Source of the DNA: JALONO01 sp038209965 | GTDB taxonomy: Bacteria > Bacteroidota > Bacteroidia > Cytophagales > Thermoflexibacteraceae | NCBI GenBank assembly: GCA_038209965.1 | Contig: JBBQXF010000144.1 | Span: 1-10,750, forward strand | Reading direction: 5' to 3' | DNA: 10,750 nucleotides | Shown: piece by piece, positions 1 to 4,609 of the stretch | Position numbering within the stretch: the stretch's first letter is position 1 | How the letters are laid out: each line of letters begins with the position of its first letter | Program-made: the position numbers and the translations under genes | The notes under the pieces: model-generated | Told to the model about the DNA's origin: nothing | Seen by the model: only the letters and a program-made list of their open reading frames with translations | Databases searched by the model: none

Positions 1-271
1 GGACAATCAAGGCATCATTGGCCTGAATCCGGGGTTCAGTCCCAAATTTGCCTGTATCCTTCGGCTTACCAATGTAGATGTAGCTCACCAGCGATTTTTT
101 CTCCAGTTTCTGTAACTGGGTAGCAGCGGGCAAGCGGTTCATCACCAACAGGTCCGTTTCGCGCAATACCGTGGTCACCATGAAGAAAAACAACAACATG
201 AACACGATATCGGGCAAAGAAGCCGTGGAAATGGCCGGCATTGGCTTTGATTGTTTCTTAAACGTAGGCAT
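1..271 (-). CDS. exbD: ExbD/TolR-family biopolymer transport protein (second copy, partial)
   Basis: Only the first 90 codons are present; the reading frame stays open to base 1, so the C-terminus lies outside the window. The start ATG at 271-269 is followed by a short basic cytoplasmic tail (MPTFKKQSKP), then the motif STASLPDIVFMLLFFFMVTT, about residues 15-34. This is the single transmembrane helix of the ExbD/TolR family, with the conserved membrane aspartate at D21, which in studied members carries protons through the ExbB or TolQ ring. The start of the periplasmic domain follows. The gene lies 38 bases downstream of another exbD-like gene on the same strand and is the last visible gene of a four-gene operon. 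Paired ExbD paralogues after one ExbB are common in Bacteroidota; the two probably form a hetero- or alternative complex with the shared channel. The family call is firm; the transported substrate is unknown. Confidence 0.9.
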   Translation of the reverse strand, partial: MPTFKKQSKPMPAISTASLPDIVFMLLFFFMVTTVLRETDLLVMNRLPAATQLQKLEKKSLVSYIYIGKPKDTGKFGTEPRIQANDALIV

Positions 272-309
272 AGTTTTCTAAAGTTTAAAAACCATTTGAG
301 CAAAACAGG

Positions 310-864
310 CTAGTTGGCCCCGGTGTTGGTAGGTTCAGCCTCCGACAATTGGTAAGGAATTTCTGCCTTAACTTTTACTAACCGGGGATCTTCCGACCTT
401 TTGGGATCGTTTTCCAGATCGAGATAGGCTTGAACCGTCATCCCCAAGGATGCAGCCCGCAGCTCGTTGTAAGCCCGTTTCAGTTCGTCCATCACTTTGA
501 TGTAAACGTCATACCGGGTGCCGCGATCCGTTTTGAAAGAGATAACTGCTTTCGCTGGGCTTTCAGAAGAGGCAGGGTCAACATTATTGTTCATAATGAA
601 CTTTTTGGCTGCCTCCCTAAGATCCTTTACGCTCATTGGTTCCCCTTCCACCAACAGTTCATTGTTGGAATTGGTGAGCACAGTGAAAACATTACGTTCT
701 TTCAGTTTTACGTCCACTTGGTCTTGCTTGGGCGGGAGCCTGATCGTGAGTCCCTTGTCCGAGGCAATCGTAGTGGTTACCAAGAAAAATATGAGCAGTA
801 GGAAAGCAATATCGGCCATTGAACTGGCATTGATTTCGGCTGCTACACGCGCTTTTTTTGCCAT
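310..864 (-). CDS. exbD: ExbD/TolR-family biopolymer transport protein (first copy)
   Basis: This 184-residue inner-membrane protein starts with a short basic tail (MAKKARVAAE), then the ExbD signature SSMADIAFLLLIFFLVTTTI with the conserved membrane aspartate at D18 in a single helix of about residues 17-34. The remaining 150 residues are a periplasmic domain, longer than the roughly 140-residue total length of E. coli ExbD. The family works with ExbB to use the proton motive force to energise TonB or related envelope machines. The start follows the stop of the small membrane protein gene by 8 bases, behind an A-rich stretch rather than a Shine-Dalgarno sequence, as is usual in Bacteroidota. 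A second exbD-like gene follows after 38 bases. The C-terminal tail is rich in Lys, Glu and Pro. The call rests on the helix and the aspartate motif; the exact partner (TonB or Tol-like) cannot be read from the sequence. Confidence 0.93.
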   Translation of the reverse strand: MAKKARVAAEINASSMADIAFLLLIFFLVTTTIASDKGLTIRLPPKQDQVDVKLKERNVFTVLTNSNNELLVEGEPMSVKDLREAAKKFIMNNNVDPASSESPAKAVISFKTDRGTRYDVYIKVMDELKRAYNELRAASLGMTVQAYLDLENDPKRSEDPRLVKVKAEIPYQLSEAEPTNTGAN

Positions 865-872
865 AATTTTGT

Positions 873-1232
873 TTATTTAAACAATTTGGTCACTTCACTG
901 TAAACCACTATTAGAGCAGTGATAATCAGCAAGGCATAGCACATGACAATACTTCCGCCCACAAGTTGGTAGCTGCTGGGGGTAGTGAACAGATTTTGCT
1001 TTAGCGAATCCGAAAACCTGGCTGGCACGTCGCTGGATGACAATAGGTAGCAAAAGCCAAATATTAACACCAACGCCCCAATCCCAATGAGCGATTTCAC
1101 CAAACCTTTGGGATCCCCAAACGACTTGATCAGTGGCAGGATGACGGCTGCCCCCATCGCAATGGCCATCAAAAAATACGACAAATAGATGCCTGCATCG
1201 ATCCACCAAGTTGAGCTTGAACTTTCTTCCAT
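873..1232 (-). CDS. Small three-helix membrane protein of the exbB-exbD operon
   Basis: This 119-residue hydrophobic protein has three predicted transmembrane segments at about residues 12-36, 46-65 and 88-112, joined by short loops that include a Ser/Asp-rich stretch (SSSDVPARFSDS). I see no catalytic motif or binding site. It lies between the exbB-like gene (43 bases upstream) and the first exbD-like gene (8 bases downstream) on the same strand, so it is almost certainly co-transcribed and probably associates with the ExbB-ExbD complex. From memory, small uncharacterised membrane proteins at this position recur in Bacteroidota exb operons; I cannot check this here. The start ATG at 1232 follows a T- and A-rich leader. 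That the gene is real is well supported by operon spacing and by a hydrophobicity pattern a chance frame would not give. Its function is unknown. Confidence 0.8.
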   Translation of the reverse strand: MEESSSSTWWIDAGIYLSYFLMAIAMGAAVILPLIKSFGDPKGLVKSLIGIGALVLIFGFCYLLSSSDVPARFSDSLKQNLFTTPSSYQLVGGSIVMCYALLIITALIVVYSEVTKLFK

Positions 1233-1275
1233 GATTTTTTTCGGTTTTCAAGTTTTAATTGACAAAAAGAACAGC

Positions 1276-2085
1276 TTATCTACCAGAGTACTTTACCAAC
1301 ATATCGACCAGCGTAATGGAAGCGTCTTCCATTTGGCTAACGATGGAGTCAATTTTAGAAACACAATAGTTGTACAGTACTTGCAATATAATGGCCACAA
1401 TCAGACCGAATACCGTAGTCAACAAAGCTACTTTGATACCACCAGCCACCAAGGTGGGAGAAATATCACCAGCGGCCTCAATCATGTCAAAGGCTTGAAT
1501 CATCCCGATTACCGTGCCCAAGAAACCAAGCATGGGGGCCAATGCAATAAACAAAGAGATCCAAACCAGTCCGCGCTCCAGTTTGCTCATTTCTACTGAA
1601 CCGTAAGCAACCACTGACTTTTCTACAATCTCCAATCCTTCAGAATGGCGCATCAGACCTTGGGTAAAGATGGAAGCAACGGGGCCTTTGGTGGCAGCAG
1701 TCACATTCTTGGCGGCTTCAACCCCGCCAGACTTGAGCGCACCCTCTACTTGATCAAGCAACTTTTGGGTATTGGTAGTGGCCAAGTTCAGAGTGATTAC
1801 CCGCTCAATACAAACGGCCAAGCCGATGATCAAACAAAGCAATACCGGAGTCATGAAGACCACATCGCCTTCAATGAATTTCTCTTTCATTACTTGGTGG
1901 AAGGATTTCTCCTCGGCCGGGGCTGGGGGAGCCTCTCCCAGCACTGGCATCGCCGCGTTGGCAGAGTCGACAGCCGTTTGCGTAGAATCAACTTTGGTTG
2001 AGTCAGGTACTTGTGCATTGACAGTGAGCACACTAGCTGCAACGAACGCGACAACGAACATGAAAAGCTTGAATACGTTTTTCAT
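1276..2085 (-). CDS. exbB: ExbB/TolQ/MotA-family proton channel protein with signal peptide
   Basis: This 269-residue protein begins with a signal peptide (basic start, hydrophobic residues 7-22, likely cleavage after VNA at 24). A low-complexity Ala/Pro/Ser linker (about 25-60) and a first membrane helix near 76-97 follow. The family core is at about 135-260, with the diagnostic LGFLGTVIGMIQAF helix (186-199) and the ALLTTVFGL helix (220-228). The conserved pore threonines are visible at T191 and T223/T224, matching the proton-path threonines of E. coli ExbB. It should form the proton-conducting ring that, with the two downstream ExbD-like proteins, energises TonB-dependent or related envelope work. 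A cleavable N-terminus plus linker ahead of the MotA/TolQ/ExbB domain is typical of Bacteroidota members and differs from E. coli ExbB. It is the first gene of the visible operon, starting 72 bases beyond the end of the tRNA-Ser; no separate strong promoter is evident, so read-through from the tRNA promoter is possible. Confidence 0.94.
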   Translation of the reverse strand: MKNVFKLFMFVVAFVAASVLTVNAQVPDSTKVDSTQTAVDSANAAMPVLGEAPPAPAEEKSFHQVMKEKFIEGDVVFMTPVLLCLIIGLAVCIERVITLNLATTNTQKLLDQVEGALKSGGVEAAKNVTAATKGPVASIFTQGLMRHSEGLEIVEKSVVAYGSVEMSKLERGLVWISLFIALAPMLGFLGTVIGMIQAFDMIEAAGDISPTLVAGGIKVALLTTVFGLIVAIILQVLYNYCVSKIDSIVSQMEDASITLVDMLVKYSGR

Positions 2086-2139
2086 AAATCAGACAGATTG
2101 GGTTTTAAAGTGTAATTGATTATGTTTTCGGTTTTTATT

Positions 2140-2158
2140 ATTGGTCACCGCGACCAAT
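2140..2158 (-). repeat. Hairpin immediately 3' of tRNA-Ser
   Basis: A perfect 7-bp inverted repeat (ATTGGTC, 5-base loop, GACCAAT) follows the tRNA, and its first base is the final A of the encoded CCA. On the minus strand the next bases are AATAAAAACC, with no U-tract, so it does not look like an intrinsic terminator. It may mark the 3' trailer for processing or stabilise the end of the precursor. If it does not terminate, transcription could continue into the exbB-like gene 54 bases on. Confidence 0.5.
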
Positions 2159-2248
2159 GGCGGAGAAGGAGGGATTCGAACCCTCGATGCCCTTTTGGGG
2201 CATACCCGCTTTCCAGGCGAGCGCCATCGACCACTCGGCCACCTCTCC
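2158..2248 (-). tRNA. tRNA-Ser (anticodon GGA), class II, CCA encoded
   Basis: Read on the minus strand, the cloverleaf is complete. The acceptor stem GGAGAGG pairs with CTTCTCC (one G-U pair) and is followed by discriminator G and an encoded CCA. The anticodon stem CTCGC/GCGGG encloses the loop CTGGAAA, with anticodon GGA at 2214-2212, which reads UCC and UCU serine codons. The long variable arm forms a stem TGCCC/GGGCA, as expected of class II tRNAs, and the T arm is GAGGG-TTCGAAT-CCCTC. A G discriminator plus long variable arm are serine identity features. A good promoter lies about 27 bases upstream, and a small hairpin overlaps the CCA end. Confidence 0.97.
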
Positions 2249-2274
2249 AAAATTGTAAGATTTCATTTAGCTCA

Positions 2275-2305
2275 CAAACGTACACAAGAGTTGTCTCCTA
2301 TGCAA
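2275..2305 (-). promoter_or_regulatory. Bacteroidota-type promoter of tRNA-Ser
   Basis: On the minus strand the -33 element TTG (2305-2303) lies 20 bases upstream of the -7 element TACGTTTG (2282-2275), an exact match to the Bacteroidota vegetative consensus TTG-N(17-23)-TAnnTTTG. Transcription would start near 2268, giving a leader of about 20 bases before the mature tRNA. It might also drive the exb operon if the tRNA transcript is not terminated. Confidence 0.75.
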
Positions 2306-2382
2306 TAGCCAGAAAACTTCCTTCCGGCAAATAAATCAAGAAAAAAGCCTTTCTGCAATGTTTTGGGCAAAAATCTTTCGGC

Positions 2383-2787
2383 TCAGGGAGCTAAATCACA
2401 GATCGTTTTGTCTCCAACTCGCCGACAAGCGTACCTACGGCCCTCAAAATCAAGGCTGTAATGGGGCTTGATCGAACTTTCGGCGATTTCTACTATTAAT
2501 ATGCCCAATCCGTCCAATTCGTCTTCTACACAATATAATTCCACGGGCGGGAAACAATATTGTTTGGCTGCTTCCTCGATGGCAAACTTTTCTTCGGCCG
2601 GGTCAATGCCCGCCACCCAGCCTTGATCGCTTACCCCCACGATAATTTTGCCCCCCTCAGTGTTGGCAAATGAAGTGAGCGTTCTGGCTATCTTGGCCAA
2701 ATCGGTGACCCGCTGCTTGAAGTCCAAGGTTTGGGACTCGCCTTCTTTTATCATTTTCTGCAATCCTTCAGGAACATTGATCTTCAT
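2383..2787 (-). CDS. Short AlbA_2 (Schlafen AlbA_2-type) domain protein
   Basis: The 134-residue product is nearly all one AlbA_2 (divergent AAA_4/Schlafen-like, Pfam PF04326 type) domain. The family pattern is clear: GESQTLDFKQ at residues 16-25 (the E...L.FK motif), IARTLTSFANTEGGKIIVGV at 33-52 (the conserved FANT.GG..GV core), then a glycine turn (GWVAGID) and a KPHYSL strand near 107-112. Such domains occur in putative nucleic-acid-binding or regulatory proteins and in Schlafen nucleases; the biochemical role of the short bacterial forms is not established. Bacteroidota relatives I recall continue for about 60 more residues. Here the protein stops right after RRVGDKTIC, and no other frame continues the domain, so it may be a naturally short or trimmed version. 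It lies 98 bases downstream of purQ on the same strand, possibly co-transcribed, with a weak terminator between. It uses the first ATG that includes the whole domain. Confidence 0.8.
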   Translation of the reverse strand: MKINVPEGLQKMIKEGESQTLDFKQRVTDLAKIARTLTSFANTEGGKIIVGVSDQGWVAGIDPAEEKFAIEEAAKQYCFPPVELYCVEDELDGLGILIVEIAESSIKPHYSLDFEGRRYACRRVGDKTICDLAP

Positions 2788-2874
2788 GGCCTGGATTTCT
2801 AAAGGAATAATGTTTCACGCTGGGCGAAAGATACACATCACCTATTTTGCCGCGAGGGCAGCGCCACCGGCCCC

Positions 2875-2894
2875 AAAAAGTTGGCTCAGGCCAA
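2875..2894 (-). terminator. Weak intrinsic terminator at the end of purQ
   Basis: On the minus strand, TTGGC-CTGA-GCCAA forms a 5-bp stem overlapping the purQ stop codon (TGA at 2888-2886), followed by CTTTTTGG. The stem is short, so termination is probably partial and may let some transcription reach the AlbA_2 gene 98 bases on. Confidence 0.35.
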
Positions 2895-3578
2895 GGCCCG
2901 CTCCAGCAAAGCCTCGAGGATTTCCCGTCCGTCGGCATTCCCCAGCCGGGCCGATGTGGCACGCTCGGGGTGGGGCATCATGCCGAACACGTTTTTGCCC
3001 AAGTTGCAAACGCCCGCAATATTTTGGGCCGATCCGTTGGGGTTGGCCGCTTCGGTCACTTGTCCGTCAGCTTCGCAATAATGGAACAGCACTTGGTCAT
3101 TTTGGTTCAGACTGGCCAATATTTCGGGGGCGGCATAATACCGCCCATCGCCGTGGGCAATCGGGATTTGGTAGGCCCGCTCCCGATCCAGATCTTGGGT
3201 AAGGGGGGCTGAGCGAGAAACTGGTTTTAGAAAAACGTTTTTGCACACATATTTACGGCTGGTGTTGCGCAGGAGTGCCCCCGGCAACAAGCCCGCCTCG
3301 GTCAGGATTTGGAACCCGTTGCAGATGCCCAGCACCTGGCCGCCGGCCGCCGCGTGGGCCACTACCGATGCCATGACTGGCGAGAACCGTGCAATGGCCC
3401 CCGAGCGCAAGTAGTCGCCATAAGAAAAACCGCCGGGCAAAACAATAAAATCGCACCCGTGGAGGCTGGCATCTTTGTGCCAAAGCTTGATGGCTTCTTG
3501 CCCCAACACTTCGCGGAGGGTATAGTGCATGTCGTCATCACAATTCGACCCTGGAAATACTACAATGCCAAATTTCAT
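2886..3578 (-). CDS. purQ: Phosphoribosylformylglycinamidine synthase, glutaminase subunit PurQ
   Basis: The 230-residue protein is a class I glutamine amidotransferase of full family length. It releases ammonia from glutamine for PurL, which converts FGAR to FGAM in step 4 of de novo purine synthesis in the cytoplasm. The N-terminus KFGIVVFPGSNCDDD is characteristic of PurQ, as is LPGGFSYGDYLRSGAIARFS (47-66). The nucleophile elbow GICNGFQ places the catalytic cysteine at C86, and MPHPERA supplies the triad His203 and Glu205. A separate PurQ means that this organism uses the three-part PurS-PurQ-PurL enzyme rather than the long fused PurL; the partners are not in the window. The gene is transcribed away from the HMA-like lipoprotein gene, leaving a 266-base divergent region. 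I see no purine riboswitch or clear PurR-type operator upstream. The start ATG is the only one that gives the canonical N-terminus. Confidence 0.97.
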   Translation of the reverse strand: MKFGIVVFPGSNCDDDMHYTLREVLGQEAIKLWHKDASLHGCDFIVLPGGFSYGDYLRSGAIARFSPVMASVVAHAAAGGQVLGICNGFQILTEAGLLPGALLRNTSRKYVCKNVFLKPVSRSAPLTQDLDRERAYQIPIAHGDGRYYAAPEILASLNQNDQVLFHYCEADGQVTEAANPNGSAQNIAGVCNLGKNVFGMMPHPERATSARLGNADGREILEALLERALA

Positions 3579-3765
3579 GTTTGATCCGGAAAAATTGCCC
3601 TTTATGCTTTCAGATAGCTTGGTGCTATTTTGGCAGCTAAATTATTGCTTTTTGGCCAATGATGGTCACCTTGGGTACGAGTTTGACTTAAAATTTACAA
3701 TTTGCGCTGCCCGAACATAGTTTGATAGGTGTTTGGGGGGCATCTTTGACTTTTAAGTGAAAGTG

Positions 3766-3798
3766 TTGCCCACTGCATTGCAAGTGTGCTTACATTTG
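3766..3798 (+). promoter_or_regulatory. Candidate Bacteroidota promoter of the HMA-like lipoprotein gene
   Basis: A TTG at 3766-3768 lies 22 bases upstream of TACATTTG (3791-3798), an exact TAnnTTTG -7 element. The spacing is within the 17-23 range known for Flavobacteria. The predicted start near 3805 leaves a leader of about 40 bases before the ATG at 3845, and it makes the upstream TTG codon at 3821 a less attractive start. No equally good element was found for the divergent purQ. Confidence 0.6.
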
Positions 3799-3844
3799 TC
3801 ACTGCTAAACGCCAAATGCGTTGATTTTACCTTTCTCCTGTCTT

Positions 3845-4156
3845 ATGCCGATTGGCCGCTGTTCCACCTATCTGATGCTGTTGGCTGCCCTTTTGGCAAC
3901 TGCCTGTATCAAATTGCAGGAAAAAGAGATCAAGCTCGCCCCCATTTGCCCAGAATGTGCGGATTATTTGCAGGATAGCGTCAAAGCGATGCCGGGAATC
4001 AGGTACGTGGAGTACTCGCCCAAGCTCCAGTTGTTAAACGTGAAGTATGACACCACCAGTTTTAGCCCCCGCCGCCTCCAACGCTTCTTGACCCAGCAGG
4101 GTTTTATCCGATCTGTGCGCGACTCGGCATACAAAGTGCCCGCTTGTTGCAAATAA
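3845..4156 (+). CDS. Lipoprotein with HMA-like (heavy-metal-associated) domain
   Basis: This 103-residue protein starts with a lipoprotein signal peptide: MPIGRCS, a hydrophobic run YLMLLAALLATA, then Cys21, the likely lipidation site (the lipobox ATAC lacks the usual Leu at -3). The rest resembles a ferredoxin-like HMA/copper-chaperone fold (about 29-88). The first strand leads to CPECAD, with a CxxC pair at Cys35 and Cys38 at the start of helix 1. Then come a beta hairpin (RYVEYSPKLQLLNVKYD) and a second helix ending in LTQQGF, a typical HMA ending. The C-terminus is VPACCK, a vicinal Cys pair (101-102) that could add metal ligands. It probably binds a soft metal (Cu, Zn or Hg class) while anchored in the envelope; no transporter, sensor or reductase gene lies alongside. 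The frame is also open from a TTG at 3821, but the ATG gives a better signal peptide. Lipidation and metal are inferred. Confidence 0.75.
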   Translation: MPIGRCSTYLMLLAALLATACIKLQEKEIKLAPICPECADYLQDSVKAMPGIRYVEYSPKLQLLNVKYDTTSFSPRRLQRFLTQQGFIRSVRDSAYKVPACCK

Positions 4157-4396
4157 GTTGCCCCTCTCAAGTCGGTGATTGAGTTTGATGTCGCCATTGT
4201 TCCCCTCTTGCAAGGTGAAATTGGTCTTAGTCCCCGTCATCGGTGTTGCGCAAAAGTATGAAGGGCCGTCATTGTGATAGAACCCAGCGCAGTAGTGATC
4301 CCAAAAAATCCCGCGCGGGTGACGCCCTTTGGGGGTTTTACACTGGAATTGGCCATTTATCTATCCTCATTGCATTCCTTGAAGATTTTAAATGGC

Positions 4397-4442
4397 TGGC
4401 TCAACATTAGCTTGTAATATTGAGCCAAATCAAGTTTTTTTG
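4397..4442 (+). terminator. Stem-loop with T-run, possible terminator
   Basis: TGGCTCAA (4397-4404) pairs with TTGAGCCA (4420-4427). After one mismatch, ATTA/TAAT extends the stem, leaving a 5-base loop. Six bases later comes a run of eight T. This resembles an intrinsic terminator on the plus strand, 240 bases past the lipoprotein stop, although the gap before the T-run is longer than ideal. The same symmetry could instead serve as a protein-binding site. Confidence 0.45.
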
Positions 4443-4471
4443 TTGTGCACCAACATCTTGCAGTTTTATTG

Positions 4472-4479
4472 TACGTTTG
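4472..4479 (+). promoter_or_regulatory. Possible -7 element upstream of the secreted orphan gene
   Basis: TACGTTTG matches the Bacteroidota -7 consensus exactly and is identical to the element used upstream of tRNA-Ser. The nearest upstream TTG (4443-4445) is 26 bases away, outside the usual 17-23 range, so the call is weak. If used, transcription would start near 4486 and the leader would be about 124 bases, including both hairpins at 4549-4595. Confidence 0.35.
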
Positions 4480-4548
4480 TGTACTTGAGTGGATTATTAA
4501 GGAATTTGTTATTTAAACCAAAGTTTATTCTCACACCTACAAAACACT

Positions 4549-4595
4549 CTACGGCCGTAAATGATTGGGCCGTAGCATCTAATAGCCCAAGATGC
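4549..4595 (+). promoter_or_regulatory. Two adjoining hairpins in the leader of the secreted orphan gene
   Basis: Hairpin 1 is a perfect 8-bp inverted repeat, CTACGGCC (4549-4556) with GGCCGTAG (4568-4575), and an 11-base loop. Hairpin 2 starts on the shared G4575: GCATCT (4575-4580) pairs with AGATGC (4590-4595) across a 9-base loop and is followed by TTTATTTTCTT. The second hairpin buries the ATG at 4592 but leaves the ATG at 4610 free. Its weak T-rich tail could act as an attenuator or leader terminator. Confidence 0.4.
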
Positions 4596-4609
4596 TTTAT
4601 TTTCTTGCT

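Larger units (their letters stand above)
4157..4609. other. Intergenic region with inverted repeats, no convincing gene
   Basis: These 453 bases hold no convincing coding sequence. On the minus strand a 39-codon frame (4237-4356) begins like a signal peptide and ends in FAQHR; it may be a remnant or chance. A ten-base palindrome CCCGCGCGGG lies at 4310-4319. The right half is AT-rich and carries a stem-loop with T-run (4397-4442), a TACGTTTG element (4472-4479) and two adjoining hairpins (4549-4595) just before the next gene. Confidence 0.6.

Noticed and set aside
430..801. Long plus-strand frames opposite the exb genes (also 1189-1599 and 1645-2119)
   Set aside because: They lie antisense to well-recognised ExbD and ExbB proteins and show no family pattern, signal peptide or plausible composition.
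2116..2334. Plus-strand frame of 72 codons with an Arg- and Pro-rich sequence (RRRRDSNPR...)
   Set aside because: It is the antisense of the tRNA-Ser gene. Translation of tRNA complements gives this recurrent spurious 'RDSNPR' type protein.
3579..3765. Possible purine riboswitch or PurR operator upstream of purQ
   Set aside because: No conserved purine-aptamer loops and no clear palindromic operator could be found. The T-rich leader has only short local symmetries.
4157..4261. In-frame continuation of 34 codons after the HMA-like lipoprotein stop, containing a Cys-Cys pair
   Set aside because: The HMA domain and Cys-Cys tail are already complete before the TAA. The extension has no recognisable feature, and read-through is not supported.
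4310..4319. Perfect palindrome CCCGCGCGGG next to a run of six A
   Set aside because: On the minus strand it could form a tiny stem with a T-run, but three base pairs with a four-base loop are too weak, and no minus-strand gene ends there with confidence.
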